DNA of 64,000 bases, taken from NCBI GenBank assembly GCA_016795035.1, contig JAEUIT010000054.1:62001-126000 (forward strand), in the 5' to 3' direction. Origin of the DNA: Phycisphaerae bacterium (lineage in GTDB: Bacteria > Planctomycetota > Phycisphaerae > Phycisphaerales > SM1A02). The translations under genes and the position numbers were made by a program. This document shows, one piece after another, positions 45,425-54,000 of this stretch. Under the pieces are notes generated by a model. It made no database searches, was not told where the DNA came from, and saw only the letters and a program-made list of their open reading frames with translations. Numbering within the stretch: the first letter of the stretch is position 1; every line of letters starts with the position of its first letter.

Positions 45425-46880
45425 GCGAGGCGGTAGGCGACGGGCGCAGCTCGACGCGCTCGTTCGCCGCGTTCGTTCCCTCGCGCGTCTCGGCGACGTA
45501 CGACAGGTCCTTCGTCGCACCCGCGGGCACCGTCGCCTTAAAGTCGACGGTGCGGAAGTCGTAGAGCGACGGCGAGAGCGACGACTCGAACGTCACGTCA
45601 CCGTCGAACGGCACGCGGAACTCGACCTCGATCGCCCGGTCGCGAAAGTTGCGAACGCGTTCGATCACGCTCGTGCGCGTGGTCCAGCCTGCAACGCGGT
45701 CCTCGGCGAGGATCGCATCGCCCTTCGTCGGCGAGAAGAGCTTCTCTTCGCGCCGTCGCGAGAACCAGAAGTCGCCCCGCGTCGTCGCGACGTCCACATG
45801 CGTCCAGCGAACCTCGGGATCGGCGCCGAGCACGAACTCGAACTCCTGGCCGATCGGCACGTACTTCGTATCGACGAACGCCACGACGCTCAGGCCGCCC
45901 TCGCCTCGGTCGCGATAGAGCCGCACGTCGCCGTTCGGAAGCGGCGTGGTGCCGAGCTTGTTCGTCTCGTCGTTCTTCACGAGGAAGACCTTCACGAGCT
46001 CCTCGTCGTCGTACTCCTCGGGGCGAAAGCGATAGACGGTTGCGAGCGGGACCTCAGTGCCTTCGAAGAGCCGGAGGCGGCCTTCCGATTCGTTCCGCAC
46101 CACGTGCGTGCCGCCGACCGTGAAGATGAAGTAGTCGGAGAGGCCTTCCTTCACGATCTCGGGCGCGTCGCCGGGATCGCCGAAGATGCCGCCGCCGCCG
46201 CCGCCGCCGAAACCGAATCCGCCGGCCGGCTCCGAGGGCTTCGCCTTGTCCTTCTCGTCGAGAGCCTCGCGCAGCATCTCCAGCTTCGACATGCCGCCGT
46301 TGACGTCCTCGCCCGCCGGTTCGCCCTCGATGCCGTAGGACGCAAGCGTGGCGATGGCCTGGACGAGATTGATCTCGCCGACCACCATCCGGATCTGCGC
46401 ATTGTCGTACGTCTCGCCGGAGTCGTTCAAGATCGTGACGTAGCCGTCGAATCGCATCGAGCGTTCGTCGGCGTCGGTCACGCCGACGTAGTCCGCGCTC
46501 CACGTGATGCCGCTCGTGAAATACGTGATCTCGACGAGCGCCTCGCCGCTGAACGACGAGTCGACGAGCCAGTAGAGCACCTCGGGACGATCATGCGGAA
46601 AGCGGGTGTCGACGACCTCGAGTCCGGGCGTGCGGCTCCGGAAGTGGACGCTCGTCGGATCGATGAGCGTGTTCGCCCACGAGAACTGGAGTTCGTTCCG
46701 CCCCTTCTCGACGGTCACATGACGCACGTCGCGAACAAGCGTGAGGTCCTCCGAGTTGTAGATCGTGAGCTGCACGCCCTCGCGCGGCGGCAACGTGGAG
46801 ACGTCGATCTGCTGCGCGAACGTCGATGTCGCCAGCGCGAGCGCCGCCGCGAAGAGCGTTGCGTGCGTGCCGCCGGTCAC
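45390..46880 (-). CDS. Secreted DUF4139-like protein, array member A (last in tandem)
   Basis: A 496-residue secreted protein, the most divergent of the five coupled paralogues. After the signal peptide (GTG at 46880) the mature form opens QQIDVSTLPPREGVQLTIYNS like its neighbours. The first beta domain contains YFTSGITWSADYVGV and YVTILNDSGETYDNAQIRM, a pattern close to DUF4139/MuiA-like proteins. A central linker of about 70 residues with a Gly-rich run (about 46155-46360) precedes APEIVKEGLSDYFIFTV and a second beta domain. No enzyme motif. GTGA overlap with member B. The C-terminal SPIGPQTPARAP tail is unique. Confidence 0.75.
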   Translation of the reverse strand: MTGGTHATLFAAALALATSTFAQQIDVSTLPPREGVQLTIYNSEDLTLVRDVRHVTVEKGRNELQFSWANTLIDPTSVHFRSRTPGLEVVDTRFPHDRPEVLYWLVDSSFSGEALVEITYFTSGITWSADYVGVTDADERSMRFDGYVTILNDSGETYDNAQIRMVVGEINLVQAIATLASYGIEGEPAGEDVNGGMSKLEMLREALDEKDKAKPSEPAGGFGFGGGGGGGIFGDPGDAPEIVKEGLSDYFIFTVGGTHVVRNESEGRLRLFEGTEVPLATVYRFRPEEYDDEELVKVFLVKNDETNKLGTTPLPNGDVRLYRDRGEGGLSVVAFVDTKYVPIGQEFEFVLGADPEVRWTHVDVATTRGDFWFSRRREEKLFSPTKGDAILAEDRVAGWTTRTSVIERVRNFRDRAIEVEFRVPFDGDVTFESSLSPSLYDFRTVDFKATVPAGATKDLSYVAETREGTNAANERVELRPSPTASPIGPQTPARAP

Positions 46881-48313
46881 TTCGCCGCCTCGAGCTTCAC
46901 GGCGTTCTGCGTGGCGTTCGAGCCTTGGCGCGTCACGAGCTCGTACGCAAGGTCCTTGCGCTCGCCGGCGCCGACGGTCGTCTTGAAGTCGGGCGTACGG
47001 AAGTCGAAGAGCGTCGGGTTGAGCGAGCTGACGAACGTCACGTCGCCGTCGATCGGGAACCGGAATTCGACGTTGATCGGCGCGCCCCGGTAGTTGCGGA
47101 TGCGTTCGACGCGGCCATAGTGGTCGCTCCACCCGACGACCGTGTCGTTCTCGTTGACCCTGTCGCCCTTCGTCGGCGAGTAGAGTTTGTCCTGGTTTCC
47201 GCGCTTGAACCAGAAGTCGTCGCGCCACGTCCGCGTCGCGAGCCGCTCGAAGAGCACCTGCGGATCGCGACCGAGGTTGAACTCGAACTCTTGGCCGATC
47301 GGCACGTACTTCGTCGGCACGAACGCGATCACCGAGAGGCCGCCCGTCGACTGCCGGCGGAAGAGCCGCACGGCGCCATCGGGCAACGGGGAGTCGCCGA
47401 GCGTGCTCGCCGTGTCATTCTTGACGAGGAAGAGCTTCACCAATTGCTCGCCGTACTCCATCGGCCGATAGCGATAGACGGTCTTCACCGGCACGTTCGT
47501 GCCCTCGAAGAGGCGCAGCCGATTCGCCCAGCCGTTCTTCACGTCGTGCGTGCCTGCAACGGTGAAGATGAAGTACTCGCTGAGGCCTTCCTTCACGATC
47601 TCGGGAGGGGCGCCGCTGCTGAAGTAGAAGCTTGAAAGCTCGTCGTTCGGGCGCGCCGCTCCGACGATGGCCTCCTTGAACGCCTCGCGCTCGAGCACCT
47701 TGTCGCCTTCCTCCTTCTGCCACGGCGGTACGCCACCAGTCTGCTGACGCAGCAGATTCCGCTCCGCGAGCTCGCGAACCTTCTCGACGAGGTTGACGGT
47801 GCCCACGACCATCCGCACTTGTGCGTCGGAGTAGTCGGCGCCGGAGTTGTTCGAGATCGCCACGTAGCCGTCGAAGGTCATCGAGGCTTCGTCGTCGCTC
47901 GTCACGCCGACATAGTCCGCGCTCCACGTGATGCCGCTCGTGAAGTAGCTGATCTCGACGAGCGCCTCGCCGTCGAAGTCCGAGCGCACGTTCCAATAGA
48001 GCGCTTGCGGCCGGTCGAACGGGAATCGCGTGTCGAGGACCTCGAGCGAGCCGCCCTTCGCGCGGGGGAACTCGATCTCGACGCTCGTCGGGTCGATCAG
48101 CGTGTTCGCCCAGGAGAACTGCAACTCATTCTGGCCCTTCGCGACCGTGACCGTGCGCCGCTCGCGCACGAGGGTCAGGTCCTCCGAGTTGTAGATCGTG
48201 AGCTGCACGCCCTCGCGCGGCGGCAACGTGGAGACGTCGATCTGTTGGCCGAAGGCCGACGCCGCGAGCGCGAGCGTCGCCGCGAGGAGCGTTGCGTGCG
48301 TGCCGTCGATCAC
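46877..48313 (-). CDS. Secreted DUF4139-like protein, array member B
   Basis: A 478-residue secreted protein, nearly identical to members C and D outside one segment. A signal peptide follows the GTG start (48313), and the mature N-terminus is QQIDVSTLPPREGVQLTIYN. The linker (about 47605-47790) reads with charged residues, LLRQQTGGVPPWQKEEGDKVLE, and ends SSGAPPEIVKEGLSE. It ends in the shared KLEAAK tail. GTGA overlaps at both ends imply coupled translation. Function is unknown; localisation outside the cytoplasm is inferred from the signal peptide. Confidence 0.78.
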   Translation of the reverse strand: MIDGTHATLLAATLALAASAFGQQIDVSTLPPREGVQLTIYNSEDLTLVRERRTVTVAKGQNELQFSWANTLIDPTSVEIEFPRAKGGSLEVLDTRFPFDRPQALYWNVRSDFDGEALVEISYFTSGITWSADYVGVTSDDEASMTFDGYVAISNNSGADYSDAQVRMVVGTVNLVEKVRELAERNLLRQQTGGVPPWQKEEGDKVLEREAFKEAIVGAARPNDELSSFYFSSGAPPEIVKEGLSEYFIFTVAGTHDVKNGWANRLRLFEGTNVPVKTVYRYRPMEYGEQLVKLFLVKNDTASTLGDSPLPDGAVRLFRRQSTGGLSVIAFVPTKYVPIGQEFEFNLGRDPQVLFERLATRTWRDDFWFKRGNQDKLYSPTKGDRVNENDTVVGWSDHYGRVERIRNYRGAPINVEFRFPIDGDVTFVSSLNPTLFDFRTPDFKTTVGAGERKDLAYELVTRQGSNATQNAVKLEAAK

Positions 48314-49737
48314 TTCGCCGCCTCCAGCTTCACCGCGTTCTGCGTCGCATTCGTGCCTTTGCGCGACACGACCTCGTACGCGAGGTCCTTGCGTGCGCCG
48401 GCGCCGACAGTCGTCTTGAAGTCGGGCGTCTGGAAGTCGAAGAGCGTCGGATTGAGCGAACTGACGAACGTCACGTCGCCGTCGATCGGAAACCGCAGCT
48501 CGACGTCGATCGGCGCGCCCCGGTAGTTGCGGATGCGTTCGACGCGGGCAACGTGGTCGTTCCACCCGACAACCGTGTCGTTGTCGTTGACCCTGTCGCC
48601 CTTCGTCGGCGAGTAGAGCTTCTGCTGATCGCCGCGCTTGAACCAGAAATCGTCGCGCCACGTCCGCGTCGCGAGCCGCTCGAAGATCACTTGTGGATCG
48701 CGGCCAAGATTGAATTCGAACTCTTGGCCGATCGGCACATACTTCGTCGGCACGAACGCGATGACCGAGAGGCCGCCGGTCGGCTGACGCCGGAAGAGGC
48801 GTGCCGTCCCGTCCGGCAACGGAGAGTCGCCGAGCGTGCTCGCCTTGTCGTTCTTGACGAGGAAGAGCTTCACGAGCTGGTCGCCGTACTCCATCGGCCG
48901 GTAGCGGTAGACGGTCTTCACCGGGACCTTCGTGCCTTCGAAGAGCCGCAGTCGGTTTGCCCAGCCGTTCCTCACGTCGTGGGTGCCTGCAACGGTGAAA
49001 ATGAAGTACTCGCTCAGGCCTTCCTTCACGATCTCGGGGGGTCCGGGGTATCCATATGCACCACCTCCCGAGGGCGGCGGCGGCGGCGGCGGCGGCATTC
49101 CGCCGCTCGGCTTTCGATCAATCGCTCGTCGCAGCGCATCGAACTGAGCGCCGCCTTCGCCCGCCTCGACTTGACCGCTCCCATGCCGATTCGCCAAGTC
49201 TCGAATCGCCTCGACGAGGTTGACGGTGCCCACGACCATCCGCACCTGTGCGTCGGAGTAGTCGGCGCCGGAGTTGTTCGAGATCGTCACGTAGCCGTCG
49301 AAGGTCATCGAGGCTTCGTCGTCGCTCGTCACACCGACATAGTCTGCGTTCCACGTGATGCCGCTCGTGAAGTAGCTGATCTCGACGAGCGCCTCGCCGT
49401 CGAAGTCCGAGCGCACGTTCCAGTAGAGCGCCTGCGGCCGGTCGAAGGGATACCGCGTGTCGATCACGTCGAGCGATCCGCCCTTCGAACCGGGAAACTC
49501 GATCTCGACGCTCGTCGGGTCGATCAGCGTGTTCGCCCAGGAGAACTGCAGCTCGTTCTGGCCCTTCGCGACCGTGACCGTGCGCCGCTCGCGCACGAGG
49601 GTCAGGTCCTCCGAGTTGTAGATCGTGAGCTGCACCGCTTCGCGCGGCGGCAACGTGGAGACGTCGATCTGTTGGCCGAAGGCCGACGCCGCGGCACTCA
49701 CGACCGCGACGAGGACCGCTGACATGGCTCGCGTCAC
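48310..49737 (-). CDS. Secreted DUF4139-like protein, array member C
   Basis: A 475-residue paralogue sharing long, nearly unchanged N- and C-terminal blocks with B and D. The central linker (about 49030-49215) is different in sequence and composition: a charged stretch then MPPPPPPPPSGGGAYGYPG. A slightly different signal peptide (MTRAMSAVLVAVVSAAASAFG) starts at GTG 49737, coupled to the D stop; ATG at 49725 is an alternative start. It carries one copy of the dispersed CTGCAACG word at 48987, shared with B and D. Confidence 0.78.
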   Translation of the reverse strand: MTRAMSAVLVAVVSAAASAFGQQIDVSTLPPREAVQLTIYNSEDLTLVRERRTVTVAKGQNELQFSWANTLIDPTSVEIEFPGSKGGSLDVIDTRYPFDRPQALYWNVRSDFDGEALVEISYFTSGITWNADYVGVTSDDEASMTFDGYVTISNNSGADYSDAQVRMVVGTVNLVEAIRDLANRHGSGQVEAGEGGAQFDALRRAIDRKPSGGMPPPPPPPPSGGGAYGYPGPPEIVKEGLSEYFIFTVAGTHDVRNGWANRLRLFEGTKVPVKTVYRYRPMEYGDQLVKLFLVKNDKASTLGDSPLPDGTARLFRRQPTGGLSVIAFVPTKYVPIGQEFEFNLGRDPQVIFERLATRTWRDDFWFKRGDQQKLYSPTKGDRVNDNDTVVGWNDHVARVERIRNYRGAPIDVELRFPIDGDVTFVSSLNPTLFDFQTPDFKTTVGAGARKDLAYEVVSRKGTNATQNAVKLEAAK

Positions 49738-51182
49738 TTCGCCGCCTCCAGTTTCACTGCGTTCTGCGTGGCATTCGTGCCTTGCCGAGAGACGATCTCG
49801 TAGGCGAGATCCTTGCGCTCGCCGGCGCCGACGGTCGTCTTGAAGTCGGGCGTGCGGAAGTCAAACAGCGTCGGGGTGAGGGCGCTCACAAACGTCACGT
49901 CGCCGTCGATCGGAAACCGCAGCTCGACGTCGATCGGCGCGCCCCGGTAGTTGCGGATGCGTTCGACGCGGTCATAGTGGTCGTTCCACCCGACGACCGT
50001 GTCGTTCTCGTTGACCTTCTCGCCCTTCGTCGGCGAGTAGAGCTTCTGCTGGTCGCCGCGCGTGAACCAGAAGTCGTCGCGCCACGTCCTCGTCGCGAGC
50101 CTCTCGAAGATCACTTGCGGATCGCGGCCGAGATTGAACTCGAACTCTTGTCCGATCGGCACGTACTTCGTCGGCACGAACGCGATCACCGAAAGGCCGC
50201 CGGTCGGCTGACGGCGGAAGAGGCGCACCGTCCCGTCCGGCAACGGAGAGTCGCCGAGCGTGCTCGCCTTGTCGTTCTTGACGAGAAAGAGCTTCACGAG
50301 CTGGTCGCCGTACTCCATCGGCCGGTAGCGGTAGACGGTCCTCACCGGCACCTTCGTCCCTTCGAAGAGCCGCAGTCGGTTTGCCCAGCCGTTCTTCACG
50401 TCGTGCGTGCCTGCAACGGTGAAGATGAAGTACTCGCTCAGGCCTTCCTTCACGATCTCGGGCGGGGCGCCGTCGCCGTCCATGTCGCTGAGTCCGCCGG
50501 CCCCGCCGGGGCCGTTCAGCGATCGCATCTTGTAGCGCACGGCTTCTCGGCGAACCGCCCCCGGATCGCTCGGGCCGCGCTTTCCAGGCCTACCTCCACC
50601 GCTCGCCGCCGGCGGCGGCGGCAGATGGCGCGTCGCCAGGTCGCGGATCGTCTCAACCAGGTTGACCGTCCCGACGACCATCCGCACCTGCGCGTCGGAG
50701 TAGTCGGCGCCGGAGTTGTTCGAGATCGTGACGTAGCCGTCGAAGGTCATCGAGGCCTCGTCGTCGGTCGTCACGCCGACGTAGTCCGCGCTCCATGAGA
50801 TGCCGCTCGTGAAGTAGCTGATCTCGACGAGTGCCTCGCCGTCGAAGTCCGAGCGCACGTTCCAATAGAGCGCCTGCGGCCGATCGAAGGGATAGCGCGT
50901 GTCGATCACGTCGAGCGCGCCCGCCTTCGCCGCGGGAAACTCGATCTCGACGCTCGTGGGATCGATCAGCGTGTTCGCCCACGAGAACTGCAGCTCGTTC
51001 TGGCCCTTCGCGACCGTCACGGAACGGCGCTCGCGCACCAACGTGAGGTCCTCGGAGTTGTAGATCGTGAGCTGCACGCCTTCGCGCGGCGGCAACGTGG
51101 AGACGTCGATCTGCTGGCCGAAGGCCGATGCCGCGAGCGTGAGCGTCGCCGCGAGGAGCGTTGCGTGCGTGCCGTCGATCAC
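49734..51182 (-). CDS. Secreted DUF4139-like protein, array member D
   Basis: A 482-residue paralogue. The signal peptide resembles that of B. The linker (about 50455-50660) is longer and basic/Gly-rich: LPPPPAASGGGRPGKRGPSD and further on MRSLNGPGGAGGLSDMDGDG. The blocks either side are near-identical to B and C, including TFDGYVTISNNSGADYSDAQ and LGRDPQVIFERLATRTWRDD. GTG start at 51182, GTGA overlap with E. Confidence 0.78.
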   Translation of the reverse strand: MIDGTHATLLAATLTLAASAFGQQIDVSTLPPREGVQLTIYNSEDLTLVRERRSVTVAKGQNELQFSWANTLIDPTSVEIEFPAAKAGALDVIDTRYPFDRPQALYWNVRSDFDGEALVEISYFTSGISWSADYVGVTTDDEASMTFDGYVTISNNSGADYSDAQVRMVVGTVNLVETIRDLATRHLPPPPAASGGGRPGKRGPSDPGAVRREAVRYKMRSLNGPGGAGGLSDMDGDGAPPEIVKEGLSEYFIFTVAGTHDVKNGWANRLRLFEGTKVPVRTVYRYRPMEYGDQLVKLFLVKNDKASTLGDSPLPDGTVRLFRRQPTGGLSVIAFVPTKYVPIGQEFEFNLGRDPQVIFERLATRTWRDDFWFTRGDQQKLYSPTKGEKVNENDTVVGWNDHYDRVERIRNYRGAPIDVELRFPIDGDVTFVSALTPTLFDFRTPDFKTTVGAGERKDLAYEIVSRQGTNATQNAVKLEAAK

Positions 51183-52570
51183 TTCGCCGCCTCCAACTTC
51201 ACGGCGTTCTGCGTCGCGTTCGTGCCTTGGCGCGACACGAGCTCGTACGCGAGATCCTTGCGTTCGCCCGACTTCACCGTCGTCTTGAAGTCCGGCGTGC
51301 GGAAGTCGAAGAGGGTCGGATCGAGCGAACTGACGAACGTCACGTCACCGCTGATCGGGAAGCGGAACTCGACATTGATCGGCGCGCCGCGGTAGTTGCG
51401 TACGCGCTCGAGGCGCGCCTCGTGGTCGTTCCACCCGACGACCGTATCGTTGTCGTTGACCTTGTCGCCCTTCGTCGGCGAGTAGAGCTTCTGCTGGTCG
51501 CCGCGCTTGAACCAGAAGTCGTCGCGCCAGGTCCTCGTCGCGAGCCGCTCGAAGATCACTTGCGGATCACGGCCAAGATTGAATTCGAACTCTTGGCCGA
51601 TCGGCACGTACTTCGTCGGCACGAACGCGATGACCGAGAGGCCGCCGGTCGGCTGACGGCGGAAGAGCCGCACGGCGCCATCCGGCAACGGAGAGTCCCC
51701 AAGCGTGCTCGACTTGTCGTTTCGAACGAGGAAGAGCTTCACCAACTGGTCGCCGTACTCCATCGGCCGGTAGCGGTAGACCGTCGTCACCGGCACCTTC
51801 GTCCCCTCGAAGAGCCGCATGCGCTTGGCGTGGCCGTTGCGGATCGTCTCTTCGCCGGGAACGGTGAAGATGAAGTACTCGCTCAGCCCCTGCTTCACGA
51901 TCTCCTTCTCCTTGCGCTCCATCAGGGCGTCGGCCAGCACGGCCTTCGCGGCTTCGGCCGCGGGCGCGGGCATGTCGCGCATCCGGCTCTCCGACTCAAG
52001 GACGGCTGCGGGCGGCACCAGTCCCCGCGAGGCGAGATCGCGGATGCGCTCGACGAGATTGATCGTGCCGACGACGAGCCGCACCGACGCGTCGGCGTAG
52101 TCGTCACCGGAGTTGTTGGCGATCGTGACGTAGCCGTCGAACGTCATCGAGGACTCGTCGTCGCTCGTGATGCCGACGTAGTCGGCGGTCCAGGTGATGC
52201 CGCTCGTGAAGTACGAGATCGCGACCACCGCCTCGCCGTCGAACTTCGAGCGCACGTTCCAGTAGAGCGCCTGCGGCCGACCGTGCGGGAACACCGTGTC
52301 GACGAGCTCGAGGTCGTTCGCCCGCTCGAGGAACGTGAGCGACAAGCTCGAGGGATCGATGAGCGTGTTCGCCCAGGAGAACTGCAGGACGTTGTCCCCC
52401 TGCTTCACCGTGACGTGCCGCGTCTCGCGGACGAGCGTGATGTCTTCGGAGTTGTAGATCGTGAGCTGGACCGAATCGCGCGGCGGCAACGTGGAGACGT
52501 CGATATTCTGGGCCGGCGCGGTCCACGCGATCGCGAGCGCGATCGGGACGCTGAGGAGCTTCTTCCACAT
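51179..52570 (-). CDS. Secreted DUF4139-like protein, array member E (first in coupled array)
   Basis: A 463-residue paralogue and the only array member with an ATG start (52570) and a good ribosome-binding site (AAAGGA 8-9 nt upstream), so it probably drives translation of D, C, B and A by coupling. The signal peptide is MWKKLLSVPIALAIAWTAPA. The linker (about 51895-52055) is helical and charged (LESESRMRDMPAPAAEAAKA) instead of Gly/Pro-rich. The beta blocks are more diverged than B-D but clearly the same family. Confidence 0.8.
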   Translation of the reverse strand: MWKKLLSVPIALAIAWTAPAQNIDVSTLPPRDSVQLTIYNSEDITLVRETRHVTVKQGDNVLQFSWANTLIDPSSLSLTFLERANDLELVDTVFPHGRPQALYWNVRSKFDGEAVVAISYFTSGITWTADYVGITSDDESSMTFDGYVTIANNSGDDYADASVRLVVGTINLVERIRDLASRGLVPPAAVLESESRMRDMPAPAAEAAKAVLADALMERKEKEIVKQGLSEYFIFTVPGEETIRNGHAKRMRLFEGTKVPVTTVYRYRPMEYGDQLVKLFLVRNDKSSTLGDSPLPDGAVRLFRRQPTGGLSVIAFVPTKYVPIGQEFEFNLGRDPQVIFERLATRTWRDDFWFKRGDQQKLYSPTKGDKVNDNDTVVGWNDHEARLERVRNYRGAPINVEFRFPISGDVTFVSSLDPTLFDFRTPDFKTTVKSGERKDLAYELVSRQGTNATQNAVKLEAAK

Positions 52571-52617
52571 GGTGATGTCCTTTCTGCCGTCTTCCTAGTC
52601 AACTTCGGGGAGAAGGA

Positions 52618-53859
52618 TCACCACTCGTTCTTGAGGACGATGTTGAGCGTTTCGGTCTTCTTCTGCGCCTTCTGGTCGGCGCCGCGCGCCGGCGCGTCGA
52701 CGTGGAAGAGAACGCGATCGGACGTCGACTTGAGCGCGTCCGGCGTCTTCAGCGAGCCCTCGGTTCCGAGGACCCATTCGATCGCGCGGGGCGCGTCGCC
52801 CAACACTTCGGCGCGGAGGCCCGCGATCGACTCCGCAAGGTCGATGGAGACGGGCTGGTCCTTGAAGTTCTCGATCTCGTACTTGACGACGATGTCGTAG
52901 TCGGAGAGCGGGCCCGCGGTCTTCTTGCGGTCACGCCGCTCGATCGTGCGCGTCACCACGATGTCCTTGGCGACGCCGAGGAAGAGCTTCAGCTCGTCGT
53001 CTTTCGCAGCAAAGGCGGCCCAGTCTTCGCCGAGGAACGCAGTCGTGCCTTCGCCTTCGGCCTTGCCGTCGGCGATGAAGATGCGCGCCTTCCCCGCCTG
53101 CAACGGGAAGCGGCCGAGACCGTTGGCGGCGTCGTTCTTCAGCACGTAGTGCATCGGGATCTTGAGCTGCCGCTTGGCCGGATCGAGGTATCCGTGCTGC
53201 GCGAGGTCCGCGGTGTAGGTCTTCGTGATGGGCACGTTCTCGAACTTCGCGGCCAAGATCTTGCGCGTCTCGTTCGCGCCGATCGGACGTTCGAGCCGCT
53301 CGCCGTAGCCGGCGAACATGTCGGCCTCGCCGAAACTCTCGGGCGTGCGGTTATGAAGCTGGACGTACTGCCAGAGCGTGAGCTTCTTCTCGTCGTTCGC
53401 CGCTTCGGCGCGATACTCGTAGCTCTTGTCGACGCCGCCGATGATGTAGGAGATCCGCACCTTCGCGGGGCCGGCGGTCGGCGACGAGACTTGCCACGTG
53501 AGCGCGTTCTCGTTCGGCGGGTACGACACGCTGATCACCTGCACGTTCTCCGGATCGGACATGCAGCGGAATTGGATGGTCGACTTGTCGATCGCCGTGT
53601 TTGCCCAGGCGAAGACGACGTCGTTCGCGCCCTTCGCGAGCGGAATCGTTCGCTCCTCCTCGATGAGGGTGAGTCCCGGAACGTCGAGCTGGATTTCGAC
53701 GCGGTCGCGCTTCGGAAGCGCGATGAGCTTCACGTCGGCGGCGGCACCGGGGAGGGTTGGAGTGGCGAACGGGGCGAGGAGCGCGAGGGCGATGAGGGCC
53801 GAGAGGGCGCCCCCTAAGTGCCGAGTTGCGTGCCGAGTCGAGTGCCGAGTCGAGTGCAT
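52618..53859 (-). CDS. Secreted protein, distant relative of the array family
   Basis: A 413-residue protein lying 47 bp upstream of E. ATG at 53859 gives a short His/Arg/Ser/Thr repeat (HSTRHSTRHATRH) and then a signal peptide ending near GAAA. Its first beta domain aligns with the array: DVPGLTLIEEERTIPLAKGA followed by VVFAWANTAIDKSTIQF. It lacks the hypervariable linker and the near-identical blocks, so it is a diverged member, possibly the founder or a partner. Confidence 0.75.
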   Translation of the reverse strand: MHSTRHSTRHATRHLGGALSALIALALLAPFATPTLPGAAADVKLIALPKRDRVEIQLDVPGLTLIEEERTIPLAKGANDVVFAWANTAIDKSTIQFRCMSDPENVQVISVSYPPNENALTWQVSSPTAGPAKVRISYIIGGVDKSYEYRAEAANDEKKLTLWQYVQLHNRTPESFGEADMFAGYGERLERPIGANETRKILAAKFENVPITKTYTADLAQHGYLDPAKRQLKIPMHYVLKNDAANGLGRFPLQAGKARIFIADGKAEGEGTTAFLGEDWAAFAAKDDELKLFLGVAKDIVVTRTIERRDRKKTAGPLSDYDIVVKYEIENFKDQPVSIDLAESIAGLRAEVLGDAPRAIEWVLGTEGSLKTPDALKSTSDRVLFHVDAPARGADQKAQKKTETLNIVLKNEW

Positions 53860-54000
53860 GGTGAGGTGAGCCTTGGCTGGTACGTCCGAAGAGTCGGTGC
53901 CGTCGAGTTCGTGCCGAACGCCGACGGACGCCCCGGATGGCCGCAACCCGCTGCGCGCGGACAGCCCCCGAGCGGGAAGTTTGACCTCCGTCGATCGGCG

